The translations under genes were made by a program, and so were the position numbers. A stretch of 64,000 bases of DNA. Origin: Zingiber officinale (lineage: Eukaryota > Streptophyta > Magnoliopsida > Zingiberales > Zingiberaceae). The notes beneath the pieces were generated by a model, which worked only from the letters and a program-made list of their open reading frames with translations, had not been told where the DNA came from and ran no database searches. Of the stretch, positions 22,992 through 35,700 are shown piece after piece. The stretch lies in NCBI RefSeq assembly GCF_018446385.1, contig NC_056004.1, positions 26,790,492 through 26,854,491 of the forward strand, read 5' to 3'. The stretch's first letter is position 1. Every line of letters begins with the position of its first letter.

Positions 22992-24125
22992 AGAGCACAA
23001 GTCTAGATCAAATATAAGGCTCATGCAACGAGAGAGTAGCGAGATCAGTGGTGACATGATGAGAGGCGCTAGAGTCAACAACACATTCTCGAGAATCAGA
23101 CGAAGGTGTATAATGAACTGCAGTGTATGCAAACAGCGCACTATACGTGGGACGCAAAGCACGTGGAGGAGCCAGCAGAAGCAGAGCAAGCATCGAGGCA
23201 GTCATATGACCGCACTAGCGAGTAGAGTGACCTTGGACACCATAAATATGACAGCGCCCAAGATAACGATTGAGACTGGACACAGCTGGATGTGCAGGAG
23301 GACGCGCATATAGCCCAGGAGTAGACATGCATGACTGATGGGATATAGGCGGAACCTGCTGGCGACTACCACGATAGTTTGAATACCAATTACGAGAATT
23401 CCTTGTTAGAGCCACAAGAGCAATCACTGACATCGAAGATGGAGATAGTGTTGAGACTTTTAACTGGGCTTCATAGCTGAGGAGTTGCTCGAATAACTCA
23501 TCAAAGGTAATAGGGACGTCACGAACTTGCAGAGCATGTGAGATATTGTAGTAATCTTGGCTAAGACCATTCAGGACACGAATAGAGAGCTTATCAAAGT
23601 CAACTTTGACATTTATAAGCGTAAGAGTGTCAATATTTCTTTTGATGCCCTACATATAATCAGTGATAGACCGTTACCCTGTTGAGGGCTGGCAAGATTT
23701 TGACGATGAGTCATAATCCTGCCACGTGAGGGAACGGCGTAGGTTCTCTCCAGCGTCTGCCATGCGTCTCTAGATGAAGTTGATGAAGAAATAAATTGCA
23801 CAAGAGTAGGAGACATTGAACCTATAATAGCGTTGAGGAGAAGTTGATCCTGGTGGAGCCAAAGAATATGATCAGGATTCGCCTGAGGGAGCATAGCATA
23901 TGTAAGCATTATCTGCGCAGGGGGGCAGGGACGTGAGCTATCAACAAAACCCAGTAAGTTATATCCGAATAGAAGAGACGTAAACTGCAAGCGCCAGGTA
24001 GAATAATTGGAGGTGGTGAGTTTCAACGATGCCTGAGCATTGACGTTGAAAACCACAAGAGAGGTAGGATAATCAAGAGTATTTGTGAGAGATAGCTGGC
24101 GGGTGATGTCGTCGGCAGCAGCCAT
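22992..24125 (-). pseudogene. Ty1/copia gag and start of protease (broken)
   Basis: Gag starts at the ATG ending at 24125 (MAAADDITRQLSLTNTLDYP, then LKLTTSNYSTWRLQF), a typical Ale/Retrofit-like gag start, and is open to 23613. Further down, pieces at 23141-23433 contain SVIALVALTRNSRNWYSN and a remnant zinc knuckle ending CHIYGVQGHSTR. Piece 23008-23205 reaches the protease active site as CVVDSSASHHVTTDLATLSL; copia elements have D-S/T-G-A here, so the key glycine is replaced by serine. Text stops about ten codons later at the LTR boundary. Confidence 0.88.
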
Positions 24126-24196
24126 TGCAGAAGGCGGCTGGTAGGTATTGTGGAGAAAAGAAAGAAAGAGAAGAAAAAAAAAAAGGTTGTTGTTAA

Positions 24197-24215
24197 GCTT
24201 AGAACTCTGATACCA
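24197..24215 (-). other. Primer-binding site of the rearranged copia element
   Basis: The minus strand reads TGGTATCAGAGTTCTAAGC, complementary to initiator Met tRNA over its first 11 bases, three bases from the LTR end at 24219. Confidence 0.85.
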
Positions 24216-24218
24216 TAT

Positions 24219-25142
24219 TGACGATAGAATTCACACATATTATTAATGATAACATATAGTATATATAAATACCATTATAAGTGAAAATAGAAAAATACAT
24301 AAATTAGGAAAATAATAATTATTTCCTAATAATAATTATTCCTTAATAACTAGGAAACAAATAACTATTTTCTAATAATAATTATTTCCTAATAACTAGA
24401 AATTAAATAATTATTTACTTATAATAATTATTTCCTAATAATAAGTTTATCTGTAATTTACCTCTTTTTATGTAATCTATAGACGAACTATTAGGGGCAC
24501 CTGGGATGAGCGTAATCATCTTTTATTACGATAAGAATTTATTACCCCAAAGGCTACGACTTATAGTGTAACAGAAGGCGTCAAGTTGTCGAGTATCCAT
24601 AATTTGATCACTAATTATAATATATTTATAAGATTTTTTTTTTTCTAAATGGGACATGTAATCATATGATACTAAACTTGTAGAACATTCACCGTGAACA
24701 TCTTAAGTTAGTAAGTTAGTAGAAAACTTTTATAGTACCAGTCGTTTTAAAATCGGTATTACCTGCCCAATAGTTTTTTTAAAGAATATTCTGTTTCAGG
24801 GATATTTAACAAATCACGATGGTTGAGATCGATCGGCATAATATTTTTTCCTGAATAATCATAATTTGTTTTTATCGAAAAATGTATCATTATTTTTTTC
24901 ATTAAAAAATGCCTCATTACTGGGCATTTTCCATAAATATTTTGACCTCAGAGCACAAGTCTAGATCAAATAGAGCATATGAATCGATTTTTTTTTCTTC
25001 TGTATTAAAAGATTTAATTAAAAGCACAGAATCAAAGTTTTATCAATTCAAATATCCAATTCTAAGAATGGACTAATCTTAAAGAGACTAATTTAATCAT
25101 GTAAAAATTTCTAACTGCTTATCAGAATAAATTTAAAAAACA
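24219..25142 (-). repeat. Copia 5' LTR of the rearranged element
   Basis: The left end TGACGATAG is fixed by the primer-binding site. The match to the other LTR ends at about 24975. A TG..CA right end followed by CATAT, equal to the left flank, would put the LTR end at 25142, giving about 924 bp. The right boundary is therefore inferred. Confidence 0.65.
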
Positions 25143-25147
25143 CATAT

Positions 25148-26793
25148 GAATTCTGAGAGACAATCTAACATCACGAATGGTTCAAACATCACAATCCTTC
25201 ATAAAAATCAAACACTCGTTACATACGATTATACGAACTCATCTTATCTCTTACCATCACATTAAGTCCCGGGAGCTCATGTCCATTTCCTATGCATTTA
25301 GTCATGGGGACAGACTAAATCACAGCACTTAATCATTTAGGTATACACTTATCTTAAAGCACAAGTGGGTCATGATTCTCCATTCCATCAATGCTACTTG
25401 CTGGAAAGTTAAGGTGTCATAGTTCTCTGCATATCTAGTGCTGCACTTTTTTTAATACATTTTTTTCTATGTTAGGTGAACCACATCATTCGATGTTACA
25501 ATTTATTTATTTCAATATTTTTTTGTCAATAATAAATAGATGTCATAGTTTAATATAACAAAGTGCAATCATTCAATTATATAGTGCAGTTGTACAAGGA
25601 TGGTAATTTAGATAAATACCTTGAGTAGTTATCTTTCAGATCAGTACATCATACCTATATGATCTCGTTATCTGCTGGTAGTATCAGAGGTTGACCTCCT
25701 AAGTGGAGTCATTCCAAGCTCTTCAGTCTAAGCTCTCTATTCTATCTCTCGAGCTGAGTCATTCTGACCGAGCTCTCGAGTCTGACCTTCCAAAATGAGT
25801 CATACCGACCGAGCTCTCGAGTCTGACCTTCCGAATTGAGTCATTCTGACCTTTTGAGTTGAGTCATTATGATGTTTCCAATACAAGCAATTATTGATTA
25901 CCAACTAACATGACCCACATTCACAATTTATGAAGATAGTGACTGCTGTGGTTGAACAATTGACATTAATAGAGACACTTATAATTAATGATCAAATCAT
26001 GGCTATAATCTCCATATGTTTCTCTTATTCTACTGTTTATAAATATTAAGGTATGTTCATCTACTTGGGGAGATATGATATTAGATTTCCACCAAGGGAC
26101 TCCTTTCTTTCATTTCTATTTTTTTCAGCCCAGCCCGAGTCTTTCATCTCACTGATAGATTTATAATCATCTTTGTATATATATATATATATATGATCAA
26201 CAATATGACTATACTTTATAGCTTTGCTCATAATGCAGGGCTTGCAGTTTGGTTACCAAAGAAAGTACAATGAGTTGGAAGGCTAGTGCTCTTGCATCAT
26301 GGCCTTATTAAATTTACCAAACAAATATTAAGTAGGGTTCCATGATTAGAAAACATAATATAAGAAATGCAACAACTATTGAATCCTGCTTTCTTCTTTT
26401 CTGCAGGGAAAAAAGAAGACTAGATTTCTGGTATCTGAATGAGCTTTGCAAGAAAGGCTTGCAATTATTATGTCATCCTGAACTGCTGATATCAAATGTT
26501 ACATTTGATATTAGGGATATAATCAACTCAACTTTTGTTTGACAGTAATGTGCTGTTACCATAAATTTAATAACCTCAATCTACCAGAATTAAGTTGTAA
26601 CAATGAAATAGATAGCATTTAAAAGACAAGTACAATAGGCATTTTCTATATTTCCTCAATATGAGTTTCTTTCACTGTTATCATGAACTGCTGCTTTTCT
26701 GATTAACAAGAAATATAAAAAGGAAATTTACTTGTAAAGCACCTGAAATTTCTCTTGGTTATTCCCAGCAGTCGGCGCATTGTAGTGCTTTTG
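25148..26793. other. Intergenic region 3' of the kinase gene
   Basis: AT-rich, no gene. A short tandem repeat at about 25740-25870 has units containing GAGTCATTCTGACC and GAGCTCTCGAGTCTGACCTT (period near 43 bp, two to three units). A (TA)n microsatellite is at 26175-26194. The right-hand end, nearest the stop at 26794, should hold the kinase 3' UTR; no clear polyadenylation signal could be chosen. Confidence 0.6.
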
Positions 26794-29700
26794 TCATCTC
26801 TTTGAGTGACTACCATGGCAGTGGCTGAAGCGGGAAAAGAATCCTCTTTGTATGTTCTCTGTTGTTCCTTTCATGCTCGTATTATTGTTGGTGGAATCAG
26901 ATCGGCTGGGTTGGGTCAACCATTTACGCCAGGAATCTGAGGACAATTTGATTCGGTTGAAACCGTGGAAGCATCCCAGTGGAACTGGTTTTTTGACCAT
27001 ATCAACAGGCAAATCATCCAGCGATTCGGAGGACTGGTTAATACTCGTTCCGGGAGATTCAGGTGACAAAACAAAGTTTTGAGAAGTCATGTCTGGGTTA
27101 GGAAACACTTGTTCAGGTGGTGAAATAATGGATAAATATTGCTGAAGCATCTGCACAATCTGGGTGAAGTTGGGTCTTGCATTTGGATCCTCCATCCAAC
27201 AAGAAGTTAAGATCAAAGCCAGTTCTTCGGGGAGGTCATCTGTACTGGGCCTGGCATTCTAAATATGGAAAAGCATAAAGTCATCACTTCATCAGAGACC
27301 ACAAGCAAAGCACAGTGAGACTACCTTGAAAGCAGCTGCAAAGGCAGCTTGCAGGTTAGACATCCCTTGAAATGGAAGCTGATTATGAAGCATCTCCCAT
27401 AACACCAGTCCAAAGCTGTATACATCCACCTTGTGATCATAATGCTTCTTTTGCCCACGCTTTAACGTGACATTATTGCATAACTATAAAAGGAGAAAAG
27501 ATGAGCAACCAAATGATAACAAAGATTCAACTGCAAGCTAGTGAATTGTCAAAAAAAAAAAAAAAAGCATTAAGAAGACCTCTGGAGCCATCCAACGATA
27601 TGTCCCAGTTTCAGCAGTCATCATCTCTGTTTCTGTTTCCTCTCTTGCCAGACCAAGGTCCACTAGTTTCACAGTTCTCAGATCTGTAGTTAATAGCAAG
27701 TTTTCTGCAACAGAAACAAGGATCAAAATGTCGTCATGATATAATGCATGATAAAACTAGAATGAATATATGAAAGGGAGGTCATGAAGAATCTAAGAAC
27801 AAGAAGTTGAAAGCATGAAGAATGATTTTAGTTACCAGTAGAAATTGAAAGGAAGTTATTTGCAATCATTTCAGTAATGATGCAAAACAACCAAGAAATC
27901 TTAAACAAACTTCAGTAAGTTGGTCATATGTGACAAAAAGTAGCTTGTAGTTTATTTCTTTCCCAGTGGCAAATATCTAGTGGGTTTACACCTATGGTAA
28001 CCCGTGGAGATTACTTCAAATAATCTTGACCCTTCATAATATTCCATATAAGATTTCATCGATTGACAGTACATTCAGATTACTTATTTAAACTAGCTTA
28101 CTTGTTTTGACCCCATTATATAAGAACTAACCAACATCATAAGCTTTATGCAGAAACTCATGAGATCACAATGAAATTCATGAAAGTATCTTATTTTCAC
28201 TCCCACGGGTGGGAAGTGCCTACTATAGGTGGTGGAATGCAATGGCCATATGAGCATTAAAAACCTTCTAAAAGAACAAACATTTGTGTTTCTGAAAATA
28301 TAATGAAACTGATGTGCGTAGATTATATATACTTTTATACATGTTTTGACGCACATCTACTTGTATTTCATGAGCATAATCTATGTTTATTGCACCCTAT
28401 TTCATTATGATGTTATATTTCCACTCCTTTTGTTCGGAGATCTACTTTTTGCTTATTTTGATTGATAGGACGCGATTTGGAGCAAAACAGAGCTTAAATA
28501 GAGTCTAGAGTTTCCCAAAATGCCCGGGCCGTGCTTATGAGACATGGACGTGTAAAAATATGGCACAAACCAATACCCACACGGCCTGGCTGTGTGGATT
28601 CCACACGGCCTGGCTGTGTGGATTCCACACGGCCTGGCTGTGTGAATTCCACACGACCGTGTCATTTTCAGCACTGCAGACCAAAAGTAAATCGGCCATA
28701 ACTTTTCGTTCGGTTGGAGTTTTGGGCTATTCTTTATACCAAATTGTAACTAACTTCAAGATCTACAACTTTGCTAATGACTTCAACTCGAGAATACCAC
28801 GTTAAGATGTGCTAAAATGATCTACAAAGTCCACACTGCCTTGACACACGTGTCAATCCACACGACCGTGTGGAATCCACATGGCCGTGCCACCGAAGCA
28901 GAGGCAAGGTAGCACATGGCCGTGTGGATTCACACGGCCGCGTCACGACCCAAGCAAGGGTCGTGTCTACAACTATAAAAGGGGGTTTTCTTGCCTTTTT
29001 CACTCATCTTTAGATTTTGGGGAAGGGTTCTCCCCCTTGAGGGAGCCCTAGGCTTCATCCTCGCCGATCTGCACCGATTCATCCACCTTCGGAGCAAGGG
29101 AACGCCTCCAAGGACGCCACGCTTCAAGGATAAGCATTCTCTTCTCTTTATCTACATATATCGAGTTATAGTTTGCTTCTTTATTCGTCATTGGATTGTA
29201 ATCCCTTGCTATGGAGTAGATTCTCTAGATCTAGGATGTAGGAAGTAGTTGTGATATATGACTATGTATTTGAACATTTTCCTATGCAATGATGTGTTTA
29301 TATCATGTTATATGTGTGTTGTGCCTTGTATGTGTTTGACGAAATATGTGTGAGGTCAATTCATGTAGATGTAAGGGATTTGTCTCTATGTTAAAGGTTG
29401 CTACTAGACTGGATAACCGGGGGATCCTCAATGACAGAGGATACCAATTCAACTGGACATATATGCCCTTAGTGACAGAGGGTATCGATACGTACCCACT
29501 TTCTAGAGTCAAAAGATCTTAACATAGGGACTAATCCTTATTAGGGCATTCTAATTAGAGTTGATACTCTAGTGCTGCCGTTAGGAAGTACATTAGATAA
29601 CTCTAGGAATGTATGACCGGGGATGTGATAGAGGGTAATCTTTTAACTAGACTTTCTAGAGTTGCTTCTTTACTTAATGACGTTAGGACTCGAGTGAACT

Positions 29701-32700
29701 TTCCAGTACGACTTTCGCGGGGTTGCACCCAACTCTAGTTAGAAGCCCTACACGAGTATAAGCATGAAATTAGGTAGATGAACAATACATAGGGACATTA
29801 ACTAGCATCATAATGAAACCGAAATTCTAGAATCTATCATCCTTCATTCATCTACGCTCCTCTCTCTCTAATCTCTCTTTTCCTCTCTCTTCTCTCAATC
29901 TCTCTCTCTTCTTCCCTTCTCGCTCTCTCTCTCTCTTGCGTTTGTGAACGACCTTCCGATTGTCTGGATAATTCGTTGTGCGAAGTTAACTAGTAATTAA
30001 TCAACAGTCCCTGTGGGATCGATATTTTTATTACTGATAATATAACCGTGCACTTGCGGCTTCATAACAGAAACCTTAATAACCCAAATGAGTGATTACG
30101 AAACTAAAATAACAACACTCAATAGAGCATTCCTATTCAAAAAATTCTGTGATTCCTATGTATCTTTTCCTTTTATAATTCTGTATTGCCAATGCGTACT
30201 TACATAAAATTCAAATTCCTTGAACTAAAGACCATATAAGCACAAATTCCATGACATAATTATAAAAACCAGACTGCACCGGTGAGAATTACCAAGCTAG
30301 GAGAACAGGTGGTCCAAATGTGCATAAAATCTAATAAAACTGGTGAAAACACCCAACTCAAACTGATGAGCCAGCTAGTGATATGAAATATGAAAACCAA
30401 TGAGATTTCATAGGATGTCTATAAGTAAATGATTCAAAAAATCAGTGAGCAAACCAGCAATACAAAGACAATGCAATTTTATAGGATATCTAAAAGTTAA
30501 AAATGTATAAAATTTAAAAGGCATATGTTGGCAGTACGCTGTCAACCAATCACATAGCATATGTATGCTACACTGCACAAGAGCATATAAAAGGAAAAAA
30601 ATGGTAAGAGAGCCTCCAACCACGTCAATAATATACATATAATAATAGTCATGATCGACAATGATAAACCGTAGTCCAATTAGTTACATATAGCCAAAAT
30701 TAACTAACTTACCATCTATAAAATAACTATTAAAGTATATCTGGAGGCATATGTTGTCAATATTAAACTACTAAAATATTATGTCGATATCTAATGCATT
30801 TACTACTTTTAAGATACCTAATAAGTTAGCACTACAAAGTTACAAACTACTAAATAAGGTAGATTAAGGTTTAAAATCAATTTTGTTTTGTTTAAAATAA
30901 TGAAATAAGGCTTTTAAACTTCATCGAGTACGTATGTTATATGGTGGCAGGAAGCCCGAGTACGTATGTTATATGCAATTACATATGGTAGTTAAGCAGC
31001 CCCCTTTAAAGTTTGCCTATGCATTTGTTTATGTGGCTAAAGAGGGAGCATTTAGATGCTTCCAATTAGTTGATTTCGTAGTTTTAGAAGCGATTGTATT
31101 GTCTAGTAAGTTATCAAACTTCAGATCGTAAATTGACCCTAGCCCCTCAATCCCTTGTCCACATTCTCATTGCAACCCCTCACACCTATTGTAGTGTCAC
31201 CCTCCCTTTCCTTATTAGGTATTGTTGTGCTGGTTGATGCCCCTTTGGTTCATGTCAAGAAATTAGTTTGGTAGATTCTATACAAAAATTAAGAATGACG
31301 AAGTTGGATATTGATTTGATTCCATAGTTCAATATGATTTAAGTTCAATGCATGGTTTGAAATTTCATGTCGTGCTAAGTGACATGATCAAAATGTACAA
31401 TTTAGGTAAATTACTAAAATTTGATACTGAACTTGACGGATGATCTCTAGTCTACTGTGTCTCTCATGCTAGCTATGCGGTTGAGTATTGTATCATCTTG
31501 GCATGTTTCGATGTGTACCAAAGCATATCCAATATTGACACAATATAATGTTGAAACCTTATTGTTTTGGCAAAGCACTAAAATTTTGCCTGGATTGATA
31601 GTTTATCTTATCTTTTGCACAATTCTCATTTTGGTATTAGCAATGTGTAACCAATAGTTGAGATGCTTGTAATATTGGCATGCTCTGAAATTTTAATTCT
31701 AGTGATTTAATTCATATAGACAAATGCCGAAGTAAACAATCCATGGGGATGAATATTATAGTTTTAAAACTTTTTTGGATTTACTTTGGCTTGCTTGTGA
31801 ATGTGCAAAATGTCGGCTTGGCTTGATGTAACACCAAAATTGTACCATTTCAATTAGAGACTAAAACTTTGGCATGACATGAAATTTTAAATTTTTAATG
31901 CATGTCAAATAAGAAGGGGAACCTTGGCACAACGGTTAAGTTGTTGTTTTGTGACCAAAAGGTCACGGGTTCAAATCCTGGAAACAGCCTCTTGCAAAAA
32001 ACAGAGTAAGGCTGTACAATGGATCCTTCCCCGAGACCCCGCATAGTGGGAGCTTCGTGCACCGGGCTGCCCTTTTTAATACATGTCAAATAAATATATG
32101 GTTTGTTATGTAAACCTAGATGGCTTTAAATGTAGGTCATTGTATTTGACATGAGTATCCATTTAATGACTTTTGTAAATTTTCATATGAGATCAATAGG
32201 GTGCTAAGTGTCTATTGGAAGTTGTGATTATTGGTTCTCATTATATGGTGAGAATAATGTACTTTTAACGAATTGCTTATATTGATTGATTTCATATGAT
32301 ATGTAGAAGATGAAAACTTGTAAATATCTTTTTAAATCACATTTGCTCATGTACATAATGTACATTATGGGATGACTTGATCACACGCTTGCATATGCTA
32401 TTTAAAATTAAATATCTATATTAATTGTGGATTGTTTCTTAACCTGCCAAGCCAAATTGTCGCAGTTAAATAAATCAACTACAAATTAAGAAATACTATT
32501 TTGATGTTGGGTTAAATTGTATGAAAGTTGGGAGGTTTAAAATTTCATTTTAGACTGAAGGTTTAGTCTACGGTTTTGATTTGGTCTTATAATGACACTC
32601 ACATGCTTCAACGTATTTCAAAATATGTTGAGAATAACTCATGATTTTTAATTATATAATTGATCCCACCTGGCTTGTTATATACAACTATAAACCTATA

Positions 32701-35700
32701 GCAATTAGAATAACACTTGAATTAAAATTATTACGCAACAAGTTTCAAAAATATGATAAGCAACATGACTTAGGATTATTTGGAATATCAAAAATCAGCA
32801 TCGTGAATCGTATGATAGCATTAGCTAATTAGTCTTTCGACACCTAAATCAAATATTGCTCTGTGTGTGTGTGTGTGTGTGTGTATTTGGTATTAGAACT
32901 ATTTTTTTTCACATGTTTATAAATATATCTTGAATAATCACCGAAAGTTTAACTTGAACTAGCACAACTGCATGAAACAAACATGAATGTGTTACAGATG
33001 CATCTCAATTTCTCCAATTCTAGCATAGCTCCTATTTACTATTATTAATTTCCAAATTGGCACTGCCTCTCTTTTCATCACTTAATATAGTATATCTCTT
33101 TTCTGTGACCAACAAACAAAATTGAGGAATAACTCATAGGAGAATCTTCTTGTCTTAGTTTTTGATAGTACTAGCCAAGACAAGCCTCATCTTGGTAAAT
33201 ATATCCCACTAATCGGTATGAACAACACTGATATTTTCTTGTGCCAACTCAATATATCAATCAAAGGTTAAAATGATATGTTCTGAAGTTGTGGTCATAC
33301 TAATCATTACCAATCCACTCTTGAAGCCATGAGTTGGGTATATATCCCCATGCTATTATCTTCGTCTATCAAGAGTTGACAATTGTAAGTCAACATGTAT
33401 TCATGTTCTTTCCTATAAAATTTTTAAGATTTCCCCTAATACTAAATGGCACTTAAACCCAAGATCCTAGCAATAATGTGCTTTCTAATCAAATATGTAA
33501 TATTTCTCATAAATTAGATATTTCGCAATTAGCATCCAAGTTCAAAATCTCAAGCCATGTCAATGTTTTGGTCTTTAACTAGAACGATATTGTTTTGATA
33601 TCCTGTCGATGTTTTGATGCATGGTGCCGATAATAGATTGAAGTTAAAGAAGGAAGGAGATGAAGCATAGTAAGGAAACATTGTCTATGCTAAGCATGGT
33701 TTTAAATCTTGTATCATGCCGGGCGAAACAATCGAAACATATCATTCCGGTAAATTACTGAAACTCGATACTATACAACACTACATAGACAATGTCTCTT
33801 TTCTTTATTTCATCTCCTTCCTCCTTCAACCTCTAATTTGTTACCAACACTATGCATCAGAGCATCAATACGATGCTAGAATAGTATCTTTCCGGTCAAA
33901 CACCGAAACTAGCACGGCTCGAGATTTTAAACCTTGGTGCCTAGTGGAACGATACGTTTCAGCCGTTTCGCCTAGCACAGTACGAGATTTCAAACCATGG
34001 TTAGCATTCAATCTCAAATATCTTGTTCTTTCCAATTAAATCTTAAAGATCTCTTCTAAAACTATATTTTTTCAATAAAGTCATGTATTCTTGCTATCTA
34101 ATTTAGCTGTTATCAAGATCATCCCACTGTAGTTTTACACGTGATTAAGATCAAAACTTTTGGTCCTTTATGTCCTTGCCTAGATTGTGCAATAGAAAAT
34201 GGTACCAATAAATGTTTGATTCCATCCATAAATCCATTTTCTTCCATATGAGTTCCAATATCGATAAGAATTCTAGTTCTTACTGCTCATATGTTATGGT
34301 ATGAATATACCATACCAATTCGTTATAGATGGATGATGAGATTCCATTAATTCAGAACCAATTCAAATAGACTTATTAAATGTTCCCATTGGCGTACATC
34401 CAACAGGAATTAGATTTGCAAGTCCTTGAACATTATTCATCTTAAGCACTTGGTAGCAGCAAGATCATACTTATTTTGACGCACCCTTATGGAGCCAAAC
34501 TATCTCTAATGTTATATAGAATAGGCTATAATGACCCTATTTTGTCTACCTTCAGTCGAATGAAAAAAATCTTAGTCATTCAGTAGCTAACTCTTTGGAC
34601 AATTTATCTTAGAACATAAGACAATTACTCAAGACTTCAAGTAGCCTAGCATTCAGTCAACTCCTGAGTTGAGTAAAGACTTCAATTTGATGAGGCTCAC
34701 TTTTAGTCAATTGAATATGTTCAGAGATCCTGACTTCACATGACTTACTCCCTTATAATTTTTTTTGGAAAGATCAAGATTGAGTTGAACCACTGACTAT
34801 AACTCAGAACCTATTATTCCTTGGTCGAAGGCTTCCTACAAGCCATTAGGTAGACAAACCCGCCCGTCTAAAGATACACATTTGTCACATCTAAAGATAC
34901 ACATTGTCTTGATCATGCTTAAAAGTGTGAACCCCAAATTACAATGACTCGTAATCTCTCACAGCTCACATAGCTTTCAGGTCTTCAACCTTGTTGATGC
35001 TATATGTTGCCCTCTAGTTCACTTTGTATCATATCCTCAGTTCCTTTAATACCATCCGTCGTTTTTCACTTACAAAGTTGAGCTATCCTACAATACACCT
35101 TGCTAGAAATTTTCAATCCCTCATAGACTCCATGTTTTTCTTCTTCAATCACCTACGAACTTACCTTGTTATAGGTCATTGAGATATTAAACCAACAATT
35201 GCTTCATGCTTCTCATCCTAGAGTCTGCTTCGCTAGGAATTTTTGGGCCCTCAGATGCTCCAAGTCATCCTTTGTTGTTCTTTTCCAAGTCCACCTCATT
35301 GCAGACCTCTAAGCCAGCAAGCATAATTTATCTCACTTACAGAGTTAACCATAATACCTTAACCACGTCAAGTCACGAGTTCCATGAGCTCAATGTGTAC
35401 AATACCAAATCTCCACCCATTTGATGCACTTATTAAAAGCTGATGAAGCTAACTTAAATCCTTTGCTAAACACATTAAAATAACTTAGTTGAATTCAACC
35501 ACTTGGGAGAAACATTGCATCATTAGATATAGCACGTATCAAGTCTCCTATCAAAATAATATATCAACTTCATTGAAATTCTAGCGTTGCATAGTGGTAT
35601 GAATAAAGACAATGGCACTATAATTAACATCCCAGGATTAGGGATGAAAATCAGATAGGTTTTACCCAGGTACCTATGATAGTTGTCCCATTTAAGTTAA

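Larger units (their letters stand above)
19366..25142 (-). mobile_element. Rearranged Ty1/copia element with gag and two LTRs, pol deleted
   Basis: The minus-strand order is 5' LTR 24219-25142, primer-binding site 24197-24215, gag and the start of protease 22992-24125, then directly a second LTR copy (22991 to 22805 and 19957 to 19366) that contains a hAT element. Pol is missing between gag and the second LTR, and no polypurine tract precedes it. CATAT occurs at both outer ends (19361-19365 and 25143-25147) and may be the TSD, but an alternative is given in the findings. Confidence 0.75.

Noticed and set aside
24965-24985. Right end of the copia LTR at about 24975
   Set aside because: The match to the other LTR copy ends here, but the end lacks TG..CA plus a matching TSD, and the other copy is probably truncated; 25142 fits better but remains uncertain.
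31921-31990. Possible tRNA gene, as boxes A and B are present
   Set aside because: It cannot fold as a tRNA with proper stems and is followed by the Au SINE body and flanked by a SINE-type duplication.
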